A stretch of DNA of 23,610 nucleotides, taken from NCBI GenBank assembly GCA_000431775.1, contig FR888177.1, positions 1-23,610 of the forward strand. The letters are read 5' to 3'. This document shows, in pieces, positions 16,481-23,610 of the stretch (positions within the stretch are counted from its first letter, which is position 1; every line of letters starts with the position of its first letter). Source of the stretch: Clostridium sp. CAG:413. GTDB taxonomy: Bacteria; Bacillota; Clostridia; Oscillospirales; Acutalibacteraceae. A program made the translations under genes and the position numbers. A model generated the notes under the pieces. That model was not told the origin of the DNA and ran no database searches. It worked only from the letters and a program-made list of their open reading frames with translations.

Positions 16481-16621
16481 TGTGTGCCGTGTGATTTGCC
16501 CGCAAGGGCAGTCACCGGGCTGTTGCGTAGGATTTTTGCCCCGCTGTGACAGCGTTTTTGAATGCATTTTATTTGTGCAGGGAAGCTGCTTTCCTGCCTT
16601 GGTTAAAAGGAGGGTTTTTAA
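16481..16621 (+). promoter_or_regulatory. hairpin-rich rpsD-rpoA spacer with a weak terminator-like hairpin
   Basis: Three hairpins are visible. GTGA...TGCCC pairs with GGGCA...TCAC around a GCAA tetraloop in about 16490-16514. CGCTG (16542-16546) pairs with CAGCG (16550-16554) around TGA and is followed by five T (16555-16559), like a short attenuator. GCAGGGAA (16577-16584) pairs with TTTCCTGC (16590-16597). The rpoA ribosome binding site AAAGGAGGG is at 16606-16614. Partial termination or RNA processing here could set the ratio of RNA polymerase alpha to ribosomal proteins; this is inference. Confidence 0.4.
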
Positions 16622-17572
16622 ATGATTGGTATCGAAAAGCCCAGAATAGATACTGCCGAGATTTCTCCCGACGGAAAATACGGTCGCTTTGTTGTTGAGC
16701 CGCTCGAAAGAGGTTACGGAACGACTTTGGGCAACAGCCTTCGTCGAGTTCTGCTCTCTTCTCTTCCCGGTTATGCAATTACCTCCGTTAAGATAGACGG
16801 AATCCTGCATGAGTTCAGCACCATTCCCGGCGTCAAAGAGGATGTCACCGAGATAGTTCTTAACCTGAAGAACGTCATCCTTAAGATCCACGGGGACGGC
16901 CCCAAGACGATTTATATCGACGCCAACGGCGACGACGAGATTACCGCCGGCAGCATCAAAACCGATTCAGAGGTTGAGATCCTCAACCCCGAGCTTCATA
17001 TCGCCACTCTCAATTCCGACGCTCATGTCAGCATGGAGCTGACCTGTGACAAGGGCAGAGGCTATGTCTCCGCTGAGAGAAATAAGCAGATTATGCAGCC
17101 CGTTATCGGTGTTATCGCAATAGACTCCATCTATACTCCCGTATTAAAGGTTAACTACACAGTCGAGAACACCCGCGTCGGCCAGATCACCGATTATGAC
17201 AAGCTGACCCTTGAGGTGTGGACTAACGGAACCATCAACGCGATGGAAGCCGTTTCTCTCGGTGCCAAGATCCTCAACGAGCATCTCAACCTCTTCGGAG
17301 ATCTCTCCGGCGAGGCCTATGATACTGAGGTCATGGTCGTTAAGAGCGACAGCGGCAAAGAAAAAGTCCTGGAGATGACCATTGAGGAGCTTGACCTGTC
17401 TGTGCGTTCCTTCAACTGCTTGAAGAGAGCTCAGATAAATACGGTTGAAGATTTGATCAACAGAACCGAGGAAGACATGATGAAAGTTCGTAACCTCGGC
17501 AGAAAGTCGCTCGACGAAGTCGTTGCAAAGCTGAATTCGCTTGGCTTCGATCTTCGCAGAGACGAAGAATGA
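16622..17572 (+). CDS. rpoA: DNA-directed RNA polymerase subunit alpha
   Basis: A 316-residue alpha subunit. The N-terminal dimerisation domain (to about 230) contains [25 protein letters not shown], the signature that contacts beta, and [39 protein letters not shown] linker of about 20 residues leads to the C-terminal domain (about 250-316) with the helix-hairpin-helix [18 protein letters not shown]...[17 protein letters not shown] that binds UP elements and activators. Length is typical. It is translated from AAAGGAGGG and is followed 30 bp later by rplQ. Confidence 0.99.
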   Translation: MIGIEKPRIDTAEISPDGKYGRFVVEPLERGYGTTLGNSLRRVLLSSLPGYAITSVKIDGILHEFSTIPGVKEDVTEIVLNLKNVILKIHGDGPKTIYIDANGDDEITAGSIKTDSEVEILNPELHIATLNSDAHVSMELTCDKGRGYVSAERNKQIMQPVIGVIAIDSIYTPVLKVNYTVENTRVGQITDYDKLTLEVWTNGTINAMEAVSLGAKILNEHLNLFGDLSGEAYDTEVMVVKSDSGKEKVLEMTIEELDLSVRSFNCLKRAQINTVEDLINRTEEDMMKVRNLGRKSLDEVVAKLNSLGFDLRRDEE

Positions 17573-17602
17573 CCCATTAAACGGTAAAGGAGTGTGAACT
17601 AA

Positions 17603-17944
17603 ATGCCCGGTACCAGAAAGCTCGGCAGAGCAAGCGACCATCGCAAGTCGATGCTCAGAGGCCTTGTTACCTATCTTTTGGAAAACGGCAGAATTGAGAC
17701 CACCGTTACAAGGGCTCAGGAGGTTCGTGCAATGGCTGAGAAGATGATCACCATTGCTAAGGACGATTCTCTTCACTCAAAGCGCAAGGTCATGGCGTAC
17801 GTCACCAAAGAGGACGTCGTCAAGAAGCTCTTTGATGAGATTGCCCCCAAATATAAGGACGTTAACGGCGGTTACTGCCGCATAATCAAAACCGGCCCCC
17901 GCAGAGGCGACGCCGCAGAGATGGCGATCATCGAGCTGGTTTGA
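17603..17944 (+). CDS. rplQ: 50S ribosomal protein L17
   Basis: A 113-residue L17 near the exit-tunnel surface of the 50S subunit. Begins [51 protein letters not shown] and ends with the conserved [23 protein letters not shown]. It is the last gene of the operon. The cobalt/ECF transporter genes that often follow in Firmicutes are absent; a strong terminator follows 24 bp later. Confidence 0.98.
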   Translation: MPGTRKLGRASDHRKSMLRGLVTYLLENGRIETTVTRAQEVRAMAEKMITIAKDDSLHSKRKVMAYVTKEDVVKKLFDEIAPKYKDVNGGYCRIIKTGPRRGDAAEMAIIELV

Positions 17945-17968
17945 TCAGCGTAACTTAATATCTTCACG

Positions 17969-18003
17969 AAGCTGTCGCAGCAATGCGGCAGCTTTTTCTT
18001 TTT
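17969..18003 (+). terminator. intrinsic terminator of the ribosomal superoperon
   Basis: AAGCTGTCGCA (17969-17979) pairs with TGCGGCAGCTT (17984-17994), eleven pairs with one G-T wobble, around a GCAA tetraloop. A T-rich tract (TTTTTCTTTTT) runs from 17993 to 18003. This is a strong rho-independent terminator placed just after rplQ. Confidence 0.92.
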
Positions 18004-18260
18004 GCCTTTTGTTTTATATAGGTGAGGCGAATGTGACAGAAAACCGAAGTCGTGACGGAGGATTGATCTCACACAACAATAGCGTGCCTGCAAATATCCT
18101 ATAGGCACTAAAAGCTACGCATTTTAAAGGCTCCATTGTGTCAAGGGAACCTAAACGGGGGAGGCGAAGGTAACTGCAAGCCGTCTGCTATAGCGCAAAC
18201 CCGGCGATTTTGGCGGCAGCAAAACAACAAAACGGCGAGATTGTCCTGTCGGGCTGAAAT
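18004..18260. repeat. degenerate repeat-like intergenic DNA
   Basis: No gene is visible between the terminator and the next promoter. Fragments resembling the element at 1-155 occur here: GACGGAGG-ATTG at 18054-18065 matches the left end of that element with one base missing, and TTTAAAGGCTCC at 18123-18134 is the exact reverse complement of 143-154. GGGAGGCGA at 18159-18167 also occurs at 23557-23565. GTGCCT and AGGCAC in about 18080-18108 form a hairpin. This looks like a decayed copy of a dispersed element, but identity is too low to be certain. Confidence 0.35.
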
Positions 18261-18267
18261 GTTGGGC

Positions 18268-18296
18268 TTGCGCGTGACAAAATAAAATGATATAAT
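18268..18296 (+). promoter_or_regulatory. promoter of the acyltransferase-glycosidase operon
   Basis: A perfect -10 TATAAT (18291-18296) lies 17 bases after TTGCGC (18268-18273), which matches the -35 consensus at its TTG core. Transcription would begin near 18303. This excludes the TTG at 18301 as a start and points to the ATG at 18355. No clear palindromic TetR operator overlaps it. Confidence 0.65.
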
Positions 18297-18354
18297 TAAT
18301 TTGTATAAGTGGGTCAAGGCTCTAACGGGCGGCGACCGAAAGGCGGTGCGGCAA

Positions 18355-19305
18355 ATGAGCGAAAAAATTATTTACCCTGCGGCAGGCAGCCGTGAGTTGA
18401 CCGCGTTTGCAGACGGCTTCATGGCTCGGTATGATTATCCTGAGGCGGCTGTCAGGGAATTCGACAGAATTTTTGCAAGGCTTGAGTCGGAGGCGGATTT
18501 TGTCTCCGAAATGGCGGAAACCGTTGAGAATTATATGTTCCCGACCGCCGACGGCATGGATGAGGCGCTCAAAAAGCTCGCTTCGATGGCGGAGCGCTTC
18601 GGCGAGAACGAGTACACGCTCGATTTCGTTTTTGTGCTCTGCTGCCTGCCTATCCTGAAGGTCAGATACGCCGAGGCGGGCATCGGCGAGGACATTTTCT
18701 ATAACACCTGCGACGATCTGCGCTGCAAGCTCGGCGAGTGCATCGAGTGCGAGGGCGTGCCCGGCACCTTTGTCGCGAGCTGGTATAACGGCATACTCGC
18801 TATGGAAATTTTCGGCCTCGGCAGGTTTGAATACGAGCTTTGGGAGCACGACGAGGAGGATTACATCGCCCCGTGCGGCAAGGCTCTGCGCCACGGCGAC
18901 CCCGAGATCAACTTCCATATCCCGTCATCGGGGGTGCCGATAACTGATGAAGCGAGGCTCGATTCATACAAGAGAGCCTATGAATTCTACAAGGATAAGC
19001 TCGTCGGCGGCGTGGCGTTCTTCCGCTGCAATTCGTGGCTGCTCTACCCCGATCACCGCGAGTTTTTGCCAGAGAATTCAAATATTCTGCGATTTATGGA
19101 CGATTTTGATATCGTTTCTTATAAAGTATGGCCCGAATTGGGCGATCTCTGGCGCATTTTCGGCAGATACGCCGACCGCGCCCCCGAGGAGCTGCCGACC
19201 GACACGGCTCTGCGCCGCGCATATGCCGAGCGCATACGCTCCGGCGGAACTTTAGGCAAGGGCTTCGGATATATCGTATTTGATGGTGAAAAAATACTAA
19301 AATAA
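18355..19305 (+). CDS. acyltransferase domain protein (DUF5596-type, NAT_N plus GNAT-like C-terminal domain)
   Basis: A 316-residue soluble protein. The N-terminal helical half (1-150) resembles the N-acyltransferase N-terminal domain; the C-terminal half (155-312) resembles the GNAT-like C-terminal domain, with INFHIP (185-190), CNSWLL (225-230), LPENSNILRF (238-247) and DTALRR (283-288). The family is annotated as acyltransferases from fold similarity; the substrate is not known. The ATG at 18355 is chosen since it follows AAGGCGGTG and the promoter starts at about 18303; a TTG-initiated form 18 residues longer would begin at the transcription start. It leads a four-gene operon, 19 bp before a GH2 glycosidase, so it may acylate a sugar or be linked to sugar-dependent metabolism. 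No signal peptide is seen. Confidence 0.7.
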   Translation: MSEKIIYPAAGSRELTAFADGFMARYDYPEAAVREFDRIFARLESEADFVSEMAETVENYMFPTADGMDEALKKLASMAERFGENEYTLDFVFVLCCLPILKVRYAEAGIGEDIFYNTCDDLRCKLGECIECEGVPGTFVASWYNGILAMEIFGLGRFEYELWEHDEEDYIAPCGKALRHGDPEINFHIPSSGVPITDEARLDSYKRAYEFYKDKLVGGVAFFRCNSWLLYPDHREFLPENSNILRFMDDFDIVSYKVWPELGDLWRIFGRYADRAPEELPTDTALRRAYAERIRSGGTLGKGFGYIVFDGEKILK

Positions 19306-19324
19306 AAGGAAAGGACGGTGCGCT

Positions 19325-21505
19325 ATGCGTAAGGTTATTAATATCAATTCGGGCTGGGAGTTTGTCAGAGAGGGGCTGACCGAGAATGTCGATCTGCCGC
19401 ACACCTGGAACGGCATCGACGGCCAGGGCGGTGCGGACAGCTACTACAGGGGCAAGTGCGTCTACAGAAGGATGCTGCCCGAGTGCGAGGGCAGGAGCTT
19501 CGTTGAGGTGACGGGCGCAAACACGGTCTGCGAGGTTTTTGTCAACGGCAGCTTTGTCGGCAGGCATATCAACGGCTACTCGATGTTCCGCTTCGAGATA
19601 ACTGAATTCCTGCGTGAGGGCAACAATATGCTCGAGCTGACCGTGGACAACAGCGCGGACGAGCTGCTCTATCCTCAGATGGCGGATTTCACCTTCTACG
19701 GCGGACTTTACCGCGACGTCAATATCGTCACAGACGTTGCGCCGACGCATTTTGCGCTGCTTGATAAGAGCCTTTGCGGAGTTTACATCACCCCCAAGAC
19801 GGACGGCCGAGTGTATGTCAAGAGCGTGCCCGAGGGCTGCACCGACGGCTGCGAGAAGCGCTTCACAGTCACCGACGCCGAGGGCAGCGCCGTTGCGAGC
19901 GTCACCGTGCCCGCCGACAAGGCCGAGGCGAGGCTCGATATACCTGAGCCGATACTCTGGCAGGGAATGAAAGCGCCCTACCTCTACACCCTGACGGCGG
20001 AGATGCTCAGGGGCGGCGAGGTCATCGACTGCGTGAGCGACCGCTTCGGTCTGAGAGAGTTTTATTTTGACAGCGACAAGGGCTTCTTCCTCAACGGCGA
20101 GCATATGAAGCTCAAGGGCGTATCCCGCCACCAGGACAGAGAGAATCTCGGCAACGCTCTCACGCTCAAGGAGCACGCCGAGGATATAGAGATAATCAAG
20201 GAGGTCGGCGCAAACTCGATAAGGCTTGCCCACTATCAGCACGACGAGAAATTCTATGACCTTTGCGACGAGGAGGGCTTTCTCGTTTGGGCGGAGATCC
20301 CCGTCATATCGAGATTCAGCAGAAAAAAGCAGCCGCAGGCGAGGCTGATGCTCGAGGAGCTGATAAAGCAGAATTACAACCACCCGAGCATCTACTGCTG
20401 GAGCGTGCAGAACGAGATATCCATTGCCGGCGCAGCCCCGTCGCTCGTGAGCGGCATAAGGGAGCTGAACGACATCGCTCATCGGCTCGACCCGACCAGA
20501 CCCACGGCGAGCGCTCAGGTGGCGTTCTGCCCGATAAGCTCCAAGCTCAACGATATCACCGACATTCTCGGCTACAATCAGTATTTCGGCTGGTATGTGC
20601 AGACCGTTGACGAGATCGACAATTGGTTTGATCGCTTCCGCGAAGCGAGACCCGAGGCGAAGCTCTGCCTCTCCGAATACGGCGCCGAGGGCATCACCAC
20701 CCTCCACTCCGCCGAGCCGGTGCAGGGCGACTACAGTGAGGAATACCAGGCGCTCTATCACGAGCATTATATCAAGGCCGTCAACGAGCGCGACTGGCTC
20801 TGGGGCTCCTATGTGTGGAATATGTTTGACTTCGGCTCCGCTTCAAGGAACGAGGGCGGAGTTCGCGGCAGGAATAACAAAGGCCTCGTCACCATCGACC
20901 GCAAGACGAGAAAAGATTCGTTCTATGTATACAAAGCCTATTGGGCGGAGGATAAATTCGTCCATGTGGCGGGCGAACGCTTTAAGATAAGACCCGTAGG
21001 CGAGCAGAGGATAAAGGTCTATTCCAACTGCGCCGAGGTCGAGCTTGATATCGACGGCGTGAAGCAAAAGCTCGGCGGCGACAAGGTGTTTGAATTCACC
21101 GCCGACCTCGCCGAGGGCGAGCACACGATAACCGCCCGAGCCGACGGCTGCGAGCACACGATAACCGTGACCGCCTCCGAGACCCCCGAGCCGTCATATA
21201 CCCTCGGTGAAGCGGGCGCGACCTTCGTTCGCAACTGGTTCGCCGCAAGCGACGAGATAGACCCCGAGCGCCTCTCGCTCAACGATAATCTCGGCGAGAT
21301 ATTGACCAATCCCGAGGTCGGCAAGCTCATCAAAAACCACCTCGGCAAGGAGCTTGACTCCCCGCTGCTCAAGCCCGTCGGCAGGCTGCCGCTGGCCCCG
21401 ATAGCGAAGCTCGCCTCCCGCACCAAGAGCGGCAGATCCTATGTTTCACTCGCAAATCAGTTTCTCCAGACAATAAAAAAGGAGGATAACAACGGTGGAA
21501 AATAA
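19325..21505 (+). CDS. GH2 beta-glycosidase (beta-galactosidase or beta-glucuronidase type)
   Basis: A 726-residue cytoplasmic glycoside hydrolase. Domains in order: sugar-binding jelly roll (about 1-150), Ig-like domain (150-245), (beta/alpha)8 barrel (250-545), Ig-like domain (545-620) and an extra tail (620-726). Barrel residues include SIRLAHYQHDEKFYDLCDEEG, acid/base E364 in WSVQNEI, nucleophile E451 in LSEYGAEG, and the YNQYFGWYVQ stretch. N517-N518-K519 in RNNKGLVT aligns with the N-x-K motif that recognises the carboxylate in beta-glucuronidases, but similar sequence also occurs in GH2 beta-galactosidases, so the substrate is open. No signal peptide. AAAGGAAAGGA precedes the ATG. It overlaps the transporter start by 11 bp, which links import with hydrolysis. 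Confidence 0.88.
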   Translation: MRKVININSGWEFVREGLTENVDLPHTWNGIDGQGGADSYYRGKCVYRRMLPECEGRSFVEVTGANTVCEVFVNGSFVGRHINGYSMFRFEITEFLREGNNMLELTVDNSADELLYPQMADFTFYGGLYRDVNIVTDVAPTHFALLDKSLCGVYITPKTDGRVYVKSVPEGCTDGCEKRFTVTDAEGSAVASVTVPADKAEARLDIPEPILWQGMKAPYLYTLTAEMLRGGEVIDCVSDRFGLREFYFDSDKGFFLNGEHMKLKGVSRHQDRENLGNALTLKEHAEDIEIIKEVGANSIRLAHYQHDEKFYDLCDEEGFLVWAEIPVISRFSRKKQPQARLMLEELIKQNYNHPSIYCWSVQNEISIAGAAPSLVSGIRELNDIAHRLDPTRPTASAQVAFCPISSKLNDITDILGYNQYFGWYVQTVDEIDNWFDRFREARPEAKLCLSEYGAEGITTLHSAEPVQGDYSEEYQALYHEHYIKAVNERDWLWGSYVWNMFDFGSASRNEGGVRGRNNKGLVTIDRKTRKDSFYVYKAYWAEDKFVHVAGERFKIRPVGEQRIKVYSNCAEVELDIDGVKQKLGGDKVFEFTADLAEGEHTITARADGCEHTITVTASETPEPSYTLGEAGATFVRNWFAASDEIDPERLSLNDNLGEILTNPEVGKLIKNHLGKELDSPLLKPVGRLPLAPIAKLASRTKSGRSYVSLANQFLQTIKKEDNNGGK

Positions 21506-22910
21506 GCAATTAAGACCCGTCGGCATGAGGGACTATATCGGCTACGCAATGGGCGACTTCGGCTGCAACATGTGCTTTGCGCTGATAACGAACTACATGA
21601 TGCTCTTCTATACGCAGTGCATCGGCGTTTCGCTCAAGGACTGGGCGTGGATAATCGTGGTCGGCAAGGTTTGGGACGCGATAAACGACACGATAATCGG
21701 CGGCATGGTCGACAGATTGCAGATAAGCAAAAAGAGCAAGTTCATGCCGTGGATACTAATGGGCGGCGCTTCGCTCATAGTCTGCACCACCCTGACCTTC
21801 CTCCCGATAGAGAATACAAGCAACCGCTTCAAGGTCATATACTGCCTTGCTATCTACTGCGTCTGGTCGGTCGCCTACACCCTGGCGAACGTGCCCTACG
21901 GCGCCCTGCATTCGAGCATCACCGACGAGCCGGATAAGCGCACCAATCTCTCCACCTTCCGCAGCATCGGCGCGGGTCTCGCTCAGGCTCCGCTTATGAT
22001 ATTGCTCCCGCTGCTCGCATATGATGAGGATCACAACCTCATCGGCGGCAGGATGCTCCCGATAGCTCTCGTTTGCTCCGTTGTCGGATTTATCGGCTTC
22101 CTCATGGTCAGATTCCTCGTCACCGAGCGCGTCAAGGTCGAGAAAAAGACCGAGAAAAAGAATTACGCCGAGACTATCAAGGGCTTCTTCACCAACGTGC
22201 CCATGATGGCGCTGACGATAGTTTCGTTTGTGCAGGTCGTCTGCTTCATGTCGATGACCTCGGTCAACAACATCATATTCCAGTCATACTTCCAAAACAC
22301 GAAGATACTTGCCGTCGTCAACATCGTGGCGTATCTGCCCATGGTGCTGATAATGCCGTTCGTCGGCAAGATAACCAAAAAGATCGGCAAGAAGAAATTC
22401 ATCGTCCTCTCCTCGGCGGTGAGCGCCGTTGCGGGCATTATCGTGCTGCTCCTGCCGATGAACCCCGCCGCAAAGACCTCGATACCCATTTGGATAGCGG
22501 GTCTCATGCTGCTCTTCTTCAGCAACGCGGTGTTCAGCGTGATAATCTGGGCAATGGTCGTCGACTGCATCGACTGGCAGTATATCAAGACCGGCAGCAG
22601 GGACGAGGGGTCGATGTATGCGATGTATTCGTTCTTCCGCAAGCTGGCGCAGGGCGTCGGATCGGCTATCTCGGCGCTGGCGCTCGCAGCCTGCGGCTAT
22701 GTGAAGGAGCTGGGCGCCGCCCAGACCCCCGAGACCGCTCTCAAGGTCAAGAATATGTATCTTATCGTTATGATAGTGGGCGTTGTAATAACGGTCGTCG
22801 TTACACAGCTGATGTATAATATCCCTGCCAAGGAGGATCACTCAGTGGACGAGCAGGCCGAGATGGAGGGAGGCAATCATGGCGCAATTTACGAAGACAG
22901 CGATAATTGA
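21495..22910 (+). CDS. GPH-family sugar:cation symporter (GTG start)
   Basis: A 471-residue integral membrane protein of the glycoside-pentoside-hexuronide family within the MFS, with about twelve transmembrane helices. The early signature GKVWDAINDTIIGGMVDR (55-72) and ITDEPDKRTNLSTFRSIGAG after helix 4 are typical of this family, which includes MelB, LacS, XynB-type and GusB/UidB transporters. The hydrophilic C-terminus (about 450-471) is short, with no EIIA-like domain as in LacS. The start is GTG at 21495 after GGAGG (21481-21485), inside the end of the GH2 gene. It presumably imports the glycoside that the GH2 enzyme cleaves. Its 3' end overlaps the regulator gene by 32 bp. Confidence 0.92.
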   Translation: MENKQLRPVGMRDYIGYAMGDFGCNMCFALITNYMMLFYTQCIGVSLKDWAWIIVVGKVWDAINDTIIGGMVDRLQISKKSKFMPWILMGGASLIVCTTLTFLPIENTSNRFKVIYCLAIYCVWSVAYTLANVPYGALHSSITDEPDKRTNLSTFRSIGAGLAQAPLMILLPLLAYDEDHNLIGGRMLPIALVCSVVGFIGFLMVRFLVTERVKVEKKTEKKNYAETIKGFFTNVPMMALTIVSFVQVVCFMSMTSVNNIIFQSYFQNTKILAVVNIVAYLPMVLIMPFVGKITKKIGKKKFIVLSSAVSAVAGIIVLLLPMNPAAKTSIPIWIAGLMLLFFSNAVFSVIIWAMVVDCIDWQYIKTGSRDEGSMYAMYSFFRKLAQGVGSAISALALAACGYVKELGAAQTPETALKVKNMYLIVMIVGVVITVVVTQLMYNIPAKEDHSVDEQAEMEGGNHGAIYEDSDN

Positions 22911-23442
22911 ATCGTTTCTCCATCTGCTTGAGACCCGCAGCATCGAGAAGATAACCGTCAAGGATATCGTTGAGGACTGCGGAGTGAACCGCAAGACCTT
23001 CTATTACTATTTCAAGGATATCTACGATCTGACCGAGAGCGTTTTTCGCTACAGCCTTGAGGAATTTGCAAGGGCGCACACCCAAACGGCAACGTCTCAG
23101 CAGATAGTGCTCGATTTCTTTGACATGATATACGATTATAAGCGGGTCATAATGCACGTTTTCAATTCGCCCGATTCGCAGATATTCGAGAATTATCTCT
23201 ATGAGGTGCTCAGCAAGCTGATGTTTGCCAGCATCAGGGAGAAGCTGAAGGACAGCGGCGTCACCGAGGGCGATATCGCGCTGATGAGCGATATGCTGAC
23301 GATGACCTTCCTCGGCTTTGTGCTCAAATGGTTCCGAAACGGAATGAAAGCCGACGTGCGCGGCACGGTGGACAGGATGTTCGCCGTCATGCAGGGGGTC
23401 ACCGAGCTGATGGTCGATAACGCCGAAAAACTGAACAAATAA
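22879..23442 (+). CDS. TetR/AcrR-family transcriptional regulator
   Basis: A 187-residue one-component regulator. The N-terminal TetR helix-turn-helix is clear: KTAIIESFLHLLETRSIEKITVKDIVEDCGVNRKTFYYYFKDIYDL, with recognition region about 26-45. The all-helical C-terminal part (60-187) would bind a ligand and dimerise; its sequence resembles the DhaS/TetR_C_7-type group. It starts inside the transporter gene (GGAGGGAGG at 22865-22873), overlapping by 32 bp, so it is translated with the operon. As the last gene of the operon it probably represses the promoter at 18268-18296 and is relieved by the transported glycoside or a breakdown product; this is inferred from position alone. Confidence 0.9.
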   Translation: MAQFTKTAIIESFLHLLETRSIEKITVKDIVEDCGVNRKTFYYYFKDIYDLTESVFRYSLEEFARAHTQTATSQQIVLDFFDMIYDYKRVIMHVFNSPDSQIFENYLYEVLSKLMFASIREKLKDSGVTEGDIALMSDMLTMTFLGFVLKWFRNGMKADVRGTVDRMFAVMQGVTELMVDNAEKLNK

Positions 23443-23447
23443 TATGT

Positions 23448-23483
23448 AACGCCCGCGTTCATCCGAATGCGGGCGTTTGTTTG
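23448..23483 (+). terminator. intrinsic terminator after the regulator gene
   Basis: AACGCCCGCGTTC (23448-23460) pairs with GAATGCGGGCGTT (23465-23477), thirteen pairs with one wobble, around an ATCC loop. TTTGTTTG follows on the plus strand. It ends the acyltransferase-GH2-symporter-TetR operon six bases after the stop codon. Confidence 0.9.
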
Positions 23484-23489
23484 TGGAGT

Positions 23490-23610
23490 AGAGGTTAAGG
23501 CGGTGTTTATTGATTTTCTTTACAAGCTCTCTGTCGCGCCGTATACATTTGTACAAGGGAGGCGAGGACAAGAGCAAATTCTCGGAGCACATTGTAGGGG
23601 ACGACGTCCT
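23490..23610. other. intergenic DNA at the right edge with repeat-like sequence
   Basis: No gene is supported here. GGGAGGCGA at 23557-23565 repeats the core seen at 18159-18167. The closing stretch around 23591-23610 (TTGTAGGGGACGACGTCCT) resembles intergenic repeats that I recall from gut Clostridia. The element would continue past the window edge. Confidence is low without genome-wide comparison. Confidence 0.3.

Noticed and set aside
15608..16891. 427-codon minus-strand open frame over rpsK, rpsD and rpoA
   Set aside because: It is antisense to three certain genes; its composition follows from their codon bias and it has no ribosome binding site or protein-like domain.
18301..18354. TTG start giving an 18-residue N-terminal extension of the acyltransferase
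   Set aside because: The predicted transcription start near 18303 and the AAGGCGGTG site before ATG 18355 make the shorter form more likely.
19094..20767. 557-codon minus-strand open frame over the acyltransferase and GH2 genes
   Set aside because: Antisense shadow of GC-rich coding DNA; the plus-strand GH2 catalytic motifs are unambiguous.
1..23610. CRISPR arrays, tRNA or rRNA genes, integrases, transposases, toxin-antitoxin or defence genes
   Set aside because: None could be supported: no regularly spaced direct repeats, no cloverleaf or rRNA signatures, and no matching proteins in any frame.

Overview
The window is a chromosomal segment of a Gram-positive, low-to-mid GC Firmicute of class Clostridia, probably a gut Oscillospirales/Ruminococcaceae-type organism. 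The reasons are the strong AGGAGG ribosome binding sites, the zinc form of S14, the order of the S10-spc-alpha cluster, the KOW gene between map and infA, and flanking sugar-utilisation genes (GH36-like, GH2, GPH symporter) typical of gut Clostridia. Genus and species cannot be read from the sequence.

Layout. 1-155: an intergenic repeat-like element with several inverted repeats. 224-1888: a short cytoplasmic GH36-type alpha-galactosidase, ending at a bidirectional terminator shared with a convergent 103-residue unknown gene (2258-1947, minus strand) that has its own promoter. 2508-3016: a strong promoter and a ~470-nt structured leader, ending in a terminator-like hairpin with alternative pairings, ahead of the ribosomal operon. 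3017-17944: one co-directional superoperon, rpsJ-rplC-rplD-rplW-rplB-rpsS-rplV-rpsC-rplP-rpmC-rpsQ-rplN-rplX-rplE-rpsN-rpsH-rplF-rplR-rpsE-rpmD-rplO-secY-map-KOW-infA-rpmJ-rpsM-rpsK-rpsD-rpoA-rplQ, closed by a strong terminator. adk, usually found between secY and map in Firmicutes, is absent. 17945-18300: terminator, degenerate repeat-like DNA and a promoter. 18355-23442: a tight four-gene operon (DUF5596-type acyltransferase, GH2 beta-glycosidase, GPH sugar symporter, TetR regulator) with its own terminator. 23490-23610: intergenic DNA with repeat-like sequence.

The central block makes much of the 30S and 50S subunits plus SecY, methionine aminopeptidase, IF-1 and the RNA polymerase alpha subunit, so ribosome synthesis, protein export, N-terminal processing and transcription are made together. 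The right-hand operon looks like a self-contained system for uptake and cytoplasmic hydrolysis of a beta-linked galactoside or glucuronide, probably controlled by its own TetR repressor. The left-hand alpha-galactosidase is a separate unit.

Most of the window is conserved housekeeping DNA. The least explained parts are the ribosomal-operon leader (2544-3016), the hairpin-rich rpsD-rpoA spacer, the acyltransferase at the head of the glycosidase operon, the C-terminal tail of the GH2 enzyme, and the repeat-like elements in the three intergenic flanks. No tRNA, rRNA, CRISPR array, transposase or phage gene was seen.
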